From UBA9732 sp963649615 (lineage in GTDB: Bacteria; Spirochaetota; Spirochaetia; Sphaerochaetales; Sphaerochaetaceae): DNA of 64,000 bases. The first letter of the stretch is position 1, and every line of letters starts with the position of its first letter. The translations under genes and the position numbers were made by a program. The notes beneath the pieces were generated by a model. It saw only the letters and a program-made list of their open reading frames with translations. It did no database searches and was not told where the DNA came from. Location of the stretch: assembly GCA_963649615.1 (NCBI GenBank), contig CAVJIN010000004.1, positions 1 to 64,000 on the forward strand, read 5' to 3'. Positions 1-7,996 of the stretch are shown here, in pieces.

Positions 1-148
1 AGAAAGGCCTTGTCTTGATGAGCCCAATGTCACTTTTTTTGCAAAAAATGCTTCGATTATGATACAAAATGTACATAAAACCGCACGAATGCTGAAATAT
101 GTTACAATTGCTCTCATTACAAGCTATCTAAATCTGTTAGAAAAAGTT
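1..148. other. Left-edge region without a recognisable gene
   Basis: No open reading frame with recognisable content is seen here. It lies downstream of the leftward M20 peptidase. At about 103-118 there is TACAAT followed by TGCTCTCAT, which loosely resembles the -10 plus operator arrangement found before the GH105 gene (7965-7977), but with extra bases inside the box. It may be the start region of a gene beyond the window or chance similarity. Confidence 0.3.
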
Positions 149-1294
149 TTAAAAAACAAAATAATTGCTTAAGAAATCTAGAATTAGTGCTACGCCAGTT
201 TTCATGCTAGCAACATCAAGCCACTCTTCTCTTGTGTGACAACCCCCGCCCTCTGCTCCTGTTATACAAATTGCAGGAATTCCTTTTGAAAGTGGAATGT
301 TTGCATCTGTTGAGCTTGGCACAAAGAAAGGATCTCTTCCAGTAATTTCTTTAACTGAGCAGGTAATCATGTTCACTAATTCTTTAGCATCTTCAGTTTC
401 TGGTTCTATTCCTACAGGTCTATCGCCAATCTTTTCAACTTCAATCTCAAGTCCCATAGCTCTATAAGCTTCAATGACAGCGTTGAAAATTGTTTCCATT
501 TTCTCAAGACATATTGCGTTTGAAGATCTGTACTCGTAAAGCATGCTTGCTTCTTGAGCAATTGTGTTTACTGATGTTCCTCCCTGAATAATTCCAACGT
601 TGTAGCTGGTCTTGCTATTACCTTCAACAGGAACTTTTACGCCATAAAGCGTTGTTATAATGCTTGAAAGATATGTAATTGCATTTCTGTTGCCAAAATT
701 AACAAAAGAATGTCCTCCTTCTGTTTTGACAGTAACTTTGTATCTGTGGGAACCAACACCTTCTGTGACAATCTTGTCAAAACTTGTTCCATCAACTGTA
801 ATGAAGTGCTTAATTCTATTCCCATAGGTATTAATGATTTCGCGACTACCTTTTAAGTTTCCAAGTCCTTCTTCACAGGAGTTTGCAACAAAGAGAATTC
901 CATATTTTGTAGGAATATTGTTTTGCATTATATAGCGTGCTGCAATAACCATTGATGCCAGATTGCCGGTATCATCAGTAACCCCAGGAGAGAAGAATTT
1001 ATCATCTTTTTCTGTAAAAGGCATTGGCTCTAAATCAGGGAAAACTGTATCCAAGTGAGCCATTATTACAATCAAAGGAGAGGTTTCGTCTTTTACGTTA
1101 TAAGAGCAAATGACATTCTTTGCTTTATCTGTGGCCACATTTTTTCCACCATTAGACTTAAACCAAGCCATCATATATTCATCGCGCTTATCTTCAAGTC
1201 CAGATGGTGCCGGAATTGCACAAAGATCGCGAACAAACTGTTTTGCTAGTTCATGAGATTCTTCAACATAAGATTTCATTTCTTCTGTAAGCAT
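149..1294 (-). CDS. M20 family metallopeptidase (PepT-like)
   Basis: Predicted cytoplasmic zinc exopeptidase of 381 residues. Family landmarks are AHLDTV (first metal ligand and catalytic Asp), a TDDTGN segment (bridging Asp), SCEEG (catalytic and metal Glu) and a C-terminal GGGCHTREEW (last His ligand). The start is set at 1294 because AAAGGAG lies 7 nt before that ATG. An in-frame ATG at 1351 would add 19 basic residues and has no ribosome site. The gene is transcribed away from the GH36 gene, and a GAGCGA box lies between the two promoters. Its substrate is probably a small peptide. The family also contains amidohydrolases, so the sugar context leaves the substrate open. Confidence 0.85.
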   Translation of the reverse strand: MLTEEMKSYVEESHELAKQFVRDLCAIPAPSGLEDKRDEYMMAWFKSNGGKNVATDKAKNVICSYNVKDETSPLIVIMAHLDTVFPDLEPMPFTEKDDKFFSPGVTDDTGNLASMVIAARYIMQNNIPTKYGILFVANSCEEGLGNLKGSREIINTYGNRIKHFITVDGTSFDKIVTEGVGSHRYKVTVKTEGGHSFVNFGNRNAITYLSSIITTLYGVKVPVEGNSKTSYNVGIIQGGTSVNTIAQEASMLYEYRSSNAICLEKMETIFNAVIEAYRAMGLEIEVEKIGDRPVGIEPETEDAKELVNMITCSVKEITGRDPFFVPSSTDANIPLSKGIPAICITGAEGGGCHTREEWLDVASMKTGVALILDFLSNYFVF

Positions 1295-1410
1295 AGGAGG
1301 TCTCCTTTTTCTTTTGTTGAGGATTTTAGACAACAAATCAGAAACAAGCAAGATAGATGGTTTACAAGTTGTGCTCTGTTTGGATAGTCAAAGTAATTCT
1401 TTCCTTTTGC

Positions 1411-1443
1411 ATTATAACGACTGTTTTTTTTGAGCGAGTTTGA
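1411..1443 (-). promoter_or_regulatory. Leftward promoter with overlapping GAGCGA box
   Basis: On the minus strand a perfect TATAAT occupies 1416-1411. The GAGCGA box (1432-1437 on the plus strand) falls where its -35 element would be. A protein bound here could control the M20 peptidase and the divergent GH36 gene together. The element assignment is by eye. Confidence 0.45.
1430..1443 (+). promoter_or_regulatory. GAGCGA box A (putative DeoR-type operator)
   Basis: The sequence TTGAGCGAGTTTGA matches the box found at 3803, 7887, 7964 (reverse) and 10567. It begins 20 bp before the TTGACA of the GH36 promoter. At the other two direct-orientation promoters this distance is 42 and 53 bp, so the spacings differ by multiples of 11 bp, about one helical turn. 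Confidence 0.5.
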
Positions 1444-1449
1444 TAAAAA

Positions 1450-1479
1450 TTGACAACATGTTTACAAGATGTTTAAAAT
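1450..1479 (+). promoter_or_regulatory. Promoter of the GH36 gene
   Basis: TTGACA at 1450-1455 is followed by TAAAAT at 1474-1479 (18-bp spacer). TTAAAA with a 17-bp spacer overlaps it. The GH36 ATG is 21 bp further down. Confidence 0.55.
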
Positions 1480-1499
1480 CAAAGCAAAGAGGTTGAAAA

Positions 1500-3806
1500 A
1501 TGATTACAGTCAAAGATGGGGTCTTCCACTTATTAACACCAAAAACATCATATATTTTCAAAGTTGGTGAGTGTGATATTCTTGAGCATTTGTATTATGG
1601 AAAACGTTTGGATTGCTTTAATGTAGACTTACTTTCAAGTCATCAGGAAGTCAAGTTTGCAGATGCTGTAGCATATAATAAAGACCACAAACTCCTTTTC
1701 TTGGAAAATCTAATGACGGAGTTTTCAACTGAGGGACGTGGGGATTATAGAATGCCTGCAATGAAGGCCTCTTATGATAATGGGCATTGTGTTTTAGACT
1801 TTGTTTATGATTTATATGAAATCAAAAAAGGGGCTCCATTTATTGAAGGCCTCCCTTGTGCCTACGGCAATGATTTTGAGACTCTAATTGTCTCACTAAA
1901 AGAGAAAGTACTTCCTTTAACTGTAAAGCTTTATTATGTAGTAAGCAATACAACTGACGTTATTGTTAGGTTTACTACAGTAGAGAATAATGGAACTGAT
2001 ACCATCTATGTTCAAGCTTTAGCTTCACTTCAATTAGATCTTCCAAATCCAGATTGGAATTTAATTACCCTTGATGGTGCTTGGTCTAGAGAGCGTTTTA
2101 TTCAAGAGGCACCTCTTAGGCAGGGAATTCATATTAATGACAGCAAAAATGGTGCCAGTAGCGCCATGCATAACCCCGCTATTGCTCTGAGAAGTCCAAA
2201 ATCCACAAACTTTAATGGCGATGTCTATGGGTTTAACTTGATTTATTCTGGAAATCATCAGGAATCAGTTGAGCTAAGCAATTTTGGACGAGTAAGGGTC
2301 CTAATAGGGATTAACCCACAGACATTTACTTGGAAGCTTGAGAGCGGAAGTAAATTTTCAACACCTCAAGCAGTCATGACTTATTCTAATGAAGGTCTAA
2401 ATGGCATGAGCCAGCAAATGCATTATTTTGTCCAAAACTGTATTTGTAGAGGTTATTGGAACCACAAAGAGAGGCCAATTCTCATTAATAACTGGGAAGC
2501 AACAGGGTTTAAATTTGATGAGAAAAAAATACTTGAGCTGGCTGACTGTGCAAAAGATCTTGGGATAGAGCTTTTTGTGCTTGATGATGGATGGTTTGGT
2601 AAGCGCAATGATGATACTACCTCTTTAGGAGATTGGACTGTAAATAAAAACAAACTTCCAAATGGATTATCGGGTCTTGCAGAGAGTATCCACAGGAAAG
2701 GAATGATGTTTGGAATTTGGGTTGAGCCTGAGATGATTAGTGAAGATAGTGATCTCTTTAGAGCGCACCCAGATTGGAGAATTTCAATTCCAAATAGAGA
2801 GCCGGGAATAGGAAGAAATCAGTACGTCTTAGATTTGACTAGAGAGGATGTTACAGACTATATGATAGCCTGTATCTCTAATGTCATTGAAGATTCTAAT
2901 GCAGACTACGTGAAATGGGACTTCAATAGGTTTATTTCTGATCCCAATACGCAAGGCCCTAATCAATACTTTATGGGAGAATTTTTCCATAGATATGTGT
3001 TGGGTTTTTACAAGGTCTTAGGCACTTTGGTGGATAAATATCCAAGAATTCTTTTTGAAGGCTGTTCTTCCGGAGGCAATAGATTTGATCTTGGTGCTTT
3101 GTGTTATACTCCTCAAATTTGGGCTAGCGATGATACCGATGTTTTTATGCGTCAGTATATTCAAGATGGAACCAGTTTGTTTTATCCTATTTCTTCAATT
3201 GGAGCTCATGTTTCAGATTCTCCAAATAAGCAGACAATGCGAATAAGTTCAATTGATGATAGGTTCAATGTTGCTGCCTTTGGGGCTTTTGGATATGAGT
3301 TGGACTTAACAAAACTAGGAAAAAGTGAATTAGAAGCCATCAAGAGACAAGTTGAGTTCTATAAGGAAAACAGAAAATTGTTCCAGTATGGGAAATTCTC
3401 AAGAGTATCGGATTACGGTGAAGGTAAGGGACAGCTGTCTTGGGCTGTGACAGATGGCAAGAAGACTGTCTTTCTAAGAGGGTTCATGCATAACCTTCCA
3501 AGCCAGCCAAATGACAATAGATTAATTATTCCAATTGATGAAATGTCCAACGAGGATGTTTCAAGTACTTGGTATTGTCTGAGCAAAAGGCCACAGCTTA
3601 TTGATAAATCTAGATTTGATGAAAAGAAGGCGAATCTGATTGAAGATGGACAATATACAAGTGAATACAGTGTAACAGTTCCTGGCGGGCAACTTTCTTT
3701 TTCTGGCATTTTATTAAATCAGCGTTTTGCAGGAAATGGCGATATTCATCTAACAAGAATTTTACCAGATTTTTCAACAGAGCTTTATCTTGTTGAGAGA
3801 TTATGA
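1500..3806 (+). CDS. Alpha-galactosidase, glycoside hydrolase family 36
   Basis: Hydrolyses terminal alpha-1,6-galactosyl residues of raffinose-type or galactomannan oligosaccharides. It is 768 residues long, close to the usual 720-750 of GH36 bacterial tetrameric enzymes, with an N-terminal beta-sandwich and a central TIM barrel. The KWDFNRF motif places the nucleophile at about D474. The segment CSSGGNRFDLG followed by IWASDDTD places the acid/base at about D544, the same 70-residue spacing as in characterised GH36 enzymes. There is no signal peptide, so it acts in the cytoplasm on imported sugar. The start is preceded by GAGG. The next gene, an Eda-type aldolase, has its own promoter. Confidence 0.93.
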   Translation: MITVKDGVFHLLTPKTSYIFKVGECDILEHLYYGKRLDCFNVDLLSSHQEVKFADAVAYNKDHKLLFLENLMTEFSTEGRGDYRMPAMKASYDNGHCVLDFVYDLYEIKKGAPFIEGLPCAYGNDFETLIVSLKEKVLPLTVKLYYVVSNTTDVIVRFTTVENNGTDTIYVQALASLQLDLPNPDWNLITLDGAWSRERFIQEAPLRQGIHINDSKNGASSAMHNPAIALRSPKSTNFNGDVYGFNLIYSGNHQESVELSNFGRVRVLIGINPQTFTWKLESGSKFSTPQAVMTYSNEGLNGMSQQMHYFVQNCICRGYWNHKERPILINNWEATGFKFDEKKILELADCAKDLGIELFVLDDGWFGKRNDDTTSLGDWTVNKNKLPNGLSGLAESIHRKGMMFGIWVEPEMISEDSDLFRAHPDWRISIPNREPGIGRNQYVLDLTREDVTDYMIACISNVIEDSNADYVKWDFNRFISDPNTQGPNQYFMGEFFHRYVLGFYKVLGTLVDKYPRILFEGCSSGGNRFDLGALCYTPQIWASDDTDVFMRQYIQDGTSLFYPISSIGAHVSDSPNKQTMRISSIDDRFNVAAFGAFGYELDLTKLGKSELEAIKRQVEFYKENRKLFQYGKFSRVSDYGEGKGQLSWAVTDGKKTVFLRGFMHNLPSQPNDNRLIIPIDEMSNEDVSSTWYCLSKRPQLIDKSRFDEKKANLIEDGQYTSEYSVTVPGGQLSFSGILLNQRFAGNGDIHLTRILPDFSTELYLVERL

Positions 3807-3816
3807 GCGACTTTAT
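3803..3816 (+). promoter_or_regulatory. GAGCGA box B (putative DeoR-type operator)
   Basis: ATGAGCGACTTTAT overlaps the end of the GH36 gene (stop at 3806) and begins 53 bp before the TTGACA of the aldolase promoter. It matches boxes A, C, D and E. Confidence 0.5.
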
Positions 3817-3855
3817 TGAAAGAATGGTAGTTTTCAATCAAAAGTGAATAAAAAC

Positions 3856-3884
3856 TTGACATATAATCCTCAGCGTGTTTTAAT
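3856..3884 (+). promoter_or_regulatory. Promoter of the eda-dehydrogenase pair
   Basis: TTGACA at 3856-3861, a 17-bp spacer and TTTAAT at 3879-3884. The block AATAAAAACTTGACATAT around the -35 is repeated base for base at the promoter of the phosphodiesterase operon (10600-10617), pointing to shared control. Confidence 0.65.
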
Positions 3885-3936
3885 CAAGTTGTCACAAATG
3901 TTACAAAAAGGTGAGATTTTCTCGGGAGGGCGTGCT

Positions 3937-4578
3937 ATGAGTGATGTTTTAAACACAATCAAAGCCGGAAAAGTTATTGCAATTGTTAGAGGTATTCCTA
4001 GTTCAGATATTGTTAATCTTGCAACTGCTATCAAGAAAGGTGGAATCAATTGTATTGAGATTACCCTTGATCAGTCATCTATAAAGGGAATTGAGGATTC
4101 CTTAAAAGGAATTAAAACACTGTCTTCTATTGAAGGTATTTGTGTTGGTGCTGGTACTGTAATGACAGTTGAGCAGGTTCATCAGGCTGTTGAAGCTGGC
4201 GCTGAGTATATCATTTCTCCAAACGTTGATGAGGAAGTTATTAAAGAGACTAAAAGACTTGGAAAAGTTTCTATTCCTGGTGCTATGACTCCAACAGAGG
4301 TTGCTTTTGCTTATAAGTGTGGTGCCGATATTGTTAAGTTGTTCCCCGCGGGAGTTCTTGGTGTTTCTTATATCAAGGCACTTCGTGCTCCTTTAAAGTA
4401 TATTCCAATGACAGCGGTTGGAAGTGTAAATCCTGCTAATTGCAAGAGTTTTATTGATGCTGGCTGTATTGGAATTGGAGTTGGTGGAAATCTTGTTAGT
4501 AAGGCTTTGGTTGAAGCTGGTAAGTTTGATGAAATTACAGCTGTCGCTCAAGAATATGTAAAAGCATTGGAAGGTTGA
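3937..4578 (+). CDS. eda: KDPG/KHG-type aldolase (Eda family)
   Basis: Class I aldolase of 213 residues that cleaves 2-keto-3-deoxy-6-phosphogluconate or a related keto-deoxy acid to pyruvate and an aldehyde. The Schiff-base lysine is K134 in VKLFPAG, and the catalytic Glu is E41 in CIEITL. The arginine that follows in the E. coli TLRT motif is absent (TLDQ here), so the substrate may be KDPGal or an unphosphorylated acid. The start at 3937 follows GGGAGG by 6 nt. A longer reading from 3844 would begin upstream of the promoter and is rejected. The next gene starts 1 nt after the stop, so the two are translationally coupled. Confidence 0.88.
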   Translation: MSDVLNTIKAGKVIAIVRGIPSSDIVNLATAIKKGGINCIEITLDQSSIKGIEDSLKGIKTLSSIEGICVGAGTVMTVEQVHQAVEAGAEYIISPNVDEEVIKETKRLGKVSIPGAMTPTEVAFAYKCGADIVKLFPAGVLGVSYIKALRAPLKYIPMTAVGSVNPANCKSFIDAGCIGIGVGGNLVSKALVEAGKFDEITAVAQEYVKALEG

Positions 4579-4579
4579 T

Positions 4580-5527
4580 GTGAAAAAAATACTTGTTACC
4601 TCTAGATCTTTTGGCAAAACCTCTGATGTTTCTATTAACATGTTAAAAGAAAAAGATTGGCAGATTGATTACATGACTACCAACTTTGACCAAGCTAAGT
4701 TTGAACAGGAAATGCCAAACTACCAAGCGTTAATCATTGGAGCACATCCATTTCCGGCTGAACTTTTCAATTCCTGCCCCAACTTACAAATAATTTGTAA
4801 GCATGGAGTTGGCTTGGACAATATTCCATTACAGGCTGCAAAAGAGCACAATGTTATTGTTACAAATGCCCCAAATACTAATTCCGATGCCGTTGCTGAT
4901 TTTACTGTTTTGATGATGCTTGCTTGTGCAAGAAATTTTGTATACTCAGTTGACGCTTTGAGGGAGAGAAACTTTGTAGCAAATATCGGGGTGGATGTTT
5001 GCAATAAAAAACTGGGCCTTCTTGGTTTTGGGCATATTGCAAAGAAAGTGGCACAGAGGGCTCATGGATTTAATATGGAGATATCTGCTTATGATCCGTA
5101 TGTTAGCCAAGTTCCAGATGAGTTGAATTATGTAAAGCTAGTTTCTTATGATGACGTTCTCAAAAACAGCGATTTTATTTGCGTGCATCTTCCTTTGACG
5201 GATGAGACAAAAGGCATGATTGGAGCCAACCAGTTTAAGCTTATGAAACCTACAGCTCGGTTGATTGATACTGCTCGCGGAGGCCTTGTTGATGAAAAGG
5301 CTCTATATGAAGCTATAAAGAATGGAGTTATTGCCGGAGCTGGTTTGGACGTTACTCTTTCAGAGCCAATTGAGGCAGATAACCCACTTCTCACACTTTC
5401 ACAAGTTATTATTACAAATCATGTTGCCTCTTACTCTAAAGAAGCTTTAGATGCAATTAGCATTATTTGCGCAGGTAATGTAATTAAGGCAAGTGAAGGC
5501 AAAGAAGTACTGAATAGGGTTGTTTAG
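4580..5527 (+). CDS. D-2-hydroxyacid dehydrogenase (phosphoglycerate dehydrogenase-like)
   Basis: NAD(P)-dependent 2-hydroxyacid dehydrogenase of 315 residues with a GTG start preceded by GGAAGG. It shows the Rossmann nucleotide loop (GFGHIA), the catalytic Arg in DTARGGLVDE, the Glu in LSEPIEADNPL and the His in NHVASYS. It is coupled to the eda-type aldolase, so it probably reduces or oxidises a keto or hydroxy acid of the same acid-sugar pathway, or reduces the released product. It lacks the ACT domain of serine-pathway SerA, and serC lies far away at 51 kb. The exact substrate cannot be told from sequence. Confidence 0.8.
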   Translation: MKKILVTSRSFGKTSDVSINMLKEKDWQIDYMTTNFDQAKFEQEMPNYQALIIGAHPFPAELFNSCPNLQIICKHGVGLDNIPLQAAKEHNVIVTNAPNTNSDAVADFTVLMMLACARNFVYSVDALRERNFVANIGVDVCNKKLGLLGFGHIAKKVAQRAHGFNMEISAYDPYVSQVPDELNYVKLVSYDDVLKNSDFICVHLPLTDETKGMIGANQFKLMKPTARLIDTARGGLVDEKALYEAIKNGVIAGAGLDVTLSEPIEADNPLLTLSQVIITNHVASYSKEALDAISIICAGNVIKASEGKEVLNRVV

Positions 5528-5554
5528 GGCAGTTTTGCAAAAACCTCTTTAGAT

Positions 5555-6322
5555 CTATTTTGCTATTACAAGACGTATTCCCAGTCCTCGGAATGCGTCT
5601 TTGTATTTTTCGTCAATATCACTATCAGTTACAACTACGTCAATCTTGTCCCAGTTGGAAGTGACTACTAATTTTCTGTTGTCAAATTTACTACTGTCTG
5701 TGACTAAAATAACTTCTTTTGCCCTGCTAATTATTTTTGCTGTTAAAGAAGATGCGGGAACACAGAAATTAGAAATACCATTACTTATGTCTGCGCCAGC
5801 CGTTCCAATTATTGCCTTATCAAAGAAATAATTTTCTAAAGCTTTTTCCGGGATGGCTCCAAGAAAAGACTGTTGTGTCTGTAGCAACTCTCCACCAAGG
5901 CAGGTAACAGAAATTGTTGGCTCTGGGGTATTACTAAATTCGTTCAAAATAGTAAGATTGCTTGTTACAACCAAAAGGTTCTTTTTATTATGAAGATTTT
6001 TTGCAACTTCTTGAGTTGTGGTTCCAATATCCATGACAATGCATTCGCCATCTGAGATTAGGTTTGCAGCTTCTCTACCTATTGCTTTCTTTTTTGAAGT
6101 ATTTGTATCTGAGCGCATTGCATATGAAGCAAGTTGAGAGTCATTAATAGCAACAGCACCACCATAAACTCTGTGAAGCAATTTTTGGTTTTCCATTTCT
6201 GTTAAATCTCTTCTAATTGTGGCAACAGAGGCGCCAAATTTCTCAACAAGTTCGCTAATATTTACTGTTTTTTGTTCTTTTATAAGATCTAAAATTCTAT
6301 TACGTCTCTCAGAGCTGAGCAT
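5555..6322 (-). CDS. DeoR family transcriptional regulator
   Basis: Sugar-phosphate-responsive repressor of 255 residues. The N-terminal DeoR helix-turn-helix is visible in NISELVEKFGASVATIRRDL followed by HRVYGGA. The C-terminal DeoRC sensor domain has the GTTTQEVAKNL phosphate-binding region and VTDSSKFD near the end. It is convergent with the aldolase-dehydrogenase pair and sits in the middle of four promoters carrying ATGAGCGA boxes, which makes it the likely owner of that regulon. Its own promoter (6364-6385) lacks the box. Confidence 0.9.
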   Translation of the reverse strand: MLSSERRNRILDLIKEQKTVNISELVEKFGASVATIRRDLTEMENQKLLHRVYGGAVAINDSQLASYAMRSDTNTSKKKAIGREAANLISDGECIVMDIGTTTQEVAKNLHNKKNLLVVTSNLTILNEFSNTPEPTISVTCLGGELLQTQQSFLGAIPEKALENYFFDKAIIGTAGADISNGISNFCVPASSLTAKIISRAKEVILVTDSSKFDNRKLVVTSNWDKIDVVVTDSDIDEKYKDAFRGLGIRLVIAK

Positions 6323-6363
6323 GTTTTTTTCCTTTTTTTAGTTTTTTTGCTTCCAACAAAAAT

Positions 6364-6385
6364 ATTATAACAGAGGTTGTGAAAA
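6364..6385 (-). promoter_or_regulatory. Promoter of the DeoR gene
   Basis: On the minus strand there is an extended -10, TGTTATAAT (TATAAT at 6369-6364), preceded by TTTTCACAAC. Almost the same block, one base shorter, precedes the LacI gene at 22154-22134. Confidence 0.5.
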
Positions 6386-6445
6386 TTTTCATTATTTTTA
6401 TTTTCTATTGATAAAATGTTTTTTACATTTTGCACAATATGTAAT

Positions 6446-7825
6446 TTATTTTGTTAAACTTGATACGGATCTTGGCTTAAGTCCGTCAGGAATAGGACAA
6501 ATATAACCATTTTTTGTTTTTTGCTTAAACTCTTCTTTTGCCTTGCAAACAATTGAAGGGTCTTCAATCATTTTCACTGCAGTTTGCGCAAGTACCTTGG
6601 CACACCAAAGAGCAGTATCAACGGCATAATCCGTCTTTCCTTGTGCTGTTGCTTGCCAGCTATGCCCTAGAGTGCCTTTTACCCATGTAGCTCCAAGGAT
6701 TTGTGCTGTAGGACAAATCCATGAAACATCTCCAACATCTGTAGATCCTGTGCTCAAAACCGCATTGGGTTCATAAGGAAGAATTTCGTTCATTAATGGA
6801 TTTTCTTTGTCAGCCTCTGAAGAATCAGAAAGTGTCTCTGATAGTTCTTGGGCAAGCTTATACTCTTTCTCAGAAATAATTGGTTGTTTTGTTTTTTCTG
6901 CAATTTCTTGTATTAAGCGTTGCATTGTGTCATTCATTACAAGGCCGGAGCACCCTTTTATAAACTCATGACTTGCTTTTGTTTCCGTCATCAAAGCTGC
7001 TCCTTCCGCAATCTTATTTATTCTTTCGTATATAGTTACAAGCTGTTCCACATTAGGAGCTCTCATAAGATAAAGCACTTCTGCATGAGGTTGTACAACG
7101 TTAGGAGAAATTCCACCTGTGTCTACGATTGCATAGTGAACTCGTGCTTCTGGAATAATGTGCTCGCGTAGATAGTTCACCCCAACATCCATGAGCTCTA
7201 CTGCATCTAAAGCAGACCTTCCTAAATGAGGGAAGGCGGCTGCATGGGCTGCAATTCCATCAAATTTGTAAAGAATCTGATAATTTGCAAGGGAGCTATA
7301 CGTTCTTACTTTGCATGTTGCACTTGGATGCCAAGATAAGGCAAAGTCTAGCTTATCAAAAACACCATGTTTTGCCATGAATGCTTTGCCTGAGCCACCT
7401 TCTTCTGCTGGACATCCATAGAATATAACTGTTCCATCTTTCTTTGTTGTCTCTAAATACTGTTTTACTGCCAAAGCAGTTGCCAGAGAACCAATGCAAA
7501 GCAAATTATGTCCACAGCCATGTCCATTGGGTTTTCCATCTGGGGTTTTTGTTGGACAATTAGCTACTTGGCCAAGTCCTGAAAGTGCATCAAACTCTCC
7601 AAGAATACCAATTACTGGAGAGCCTTTTCCAAATGTCCCGCTAAATGCTGTTTTGATTCCTGCAAGGTTTGTTTCTACTTCAAATCCATATTGTTTTAGT
7701 GCATTGATAACGCATTCGGATGATTTATATTCTTCAAAAATGAGTTCCGGATTGTCCCAAATATAGTCAGATATAGCTTTGAGATCATCTCTTTTTTCAT
7801 CAATTATGTGCAGGTAATTGGTCAT
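6446..7825 (-). CDS. M20 family amidohydrolase (AbgB / aminobenzoyl-glutamate hydrolase-like)
   Basis: Predicted cytoplasmic metal-dependent amidohydrolase of 459 residues, close to AbgB (about 480). Seen are GHGCGHNLL (metal-binding Cys/His region of this subfamily), PAEEGGSGK (catalytic Glu pair), LSWHPSA and the C-terminal GTLGHSWQ. The family cleaves N-acyl or peptide bonds such as p-aminobenzoyl-glutamate. The start follows GGAG by 5 nt. It diverges from the GH105 gene, and two GAGCGA boxes lie between them, so it appears co-regulated with sugar genes. That suggests an acylated or peptidyl sugar substrate, which is unproven. Confidence 0.82.
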   Translation of the reverse strand: MTNYLHIIDEKRDDLKAISDYIWDNPELIFEEYKSSECVINALKQYGFEVETNLAGIKTAFSGTFGKGSPVIGILGEFDALSGLGQVANCPTKTPDGKPNGHGCGHNLLCIGSLATALAVKQYLETTKKDGTVIFYGCPAEEGGSGKAFMAKHGVFDKLDFALSWHPSATCKVRTYSSLANYQILYKFDGIAAHAAAFPHLGRSALDAVELMDVGVNYLREHIIPEARVHYAIVDTGGISPNVVQPHAEVLYLMRAPNVEQLVTIYERINKIAEGAALMTETKASHEFIKGCSGLVMNDTMQRLIQEIAEKTKQPIISEKEYKLAQELSETLSDSSEADKENPLMNEILPYEPNAVLSTGSTDVGDVSWICPTAQILGATWVKGTLGHSWQATAQGKTDYAVDTALWCAKVLAQTAVKMIEDPSIVCKAKEEFKQKTKNGYICPIPDGLKPRSVSSLTK

Positions 7826-7886
7826 ATTTACTCCAAAGAAAGCTTTTTTACTATGATAGCAGAAAAGAGGTGCTTTGCAAGCAAAT

Positions 7887-7900
7887 ATGAGCGATATTGT
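7887..7900 (+). promoter_or_regulatory. GAGCGA box C (putative DeoR-type operator)
   Basis: ATGAGCGATATTGT lies upstream of a minus-strand TTGCAA / TATCAT pair (16-bp spacer) that could drive the amidohydrolase. It is one of two boxes in this 171-bp divergent interval. Confidence 0.45.
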
Positions 7901-7940
7901 TGAATTCTTTATCTTTTGAATGAATATTGTGAGATTTTAT

Positions 7941-7970
7941 TTTACAAAAACAACATTAATACGATACAAT
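7941..7970 (+). promoter_or_regulatory. Promoter of the GH105-GH4 operon
   Basis: TTTACA at 7941-7946 and TACAAT at 7965-7970 with an 18-bp spacer. GAGCGA box D overlaps the end of the -10 and the start site. Confidence 0.5.
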
Positions 7971-7977
7971 CGCTCAT
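7964..7977 (-). promoter_or_regulatory. GAGCGA box D (putative DeoR-type operator, reverse)
   Basis: Read on the minus strand this is ATGAGCGATTGTAT. It overlaps the -10 and the predicted start of transcription of the GH105 gene, a normal position for a repressor site. Confidence 0.5.
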
Positions 7978-7996
7978 AACAAAAAGAGGTTGAATT

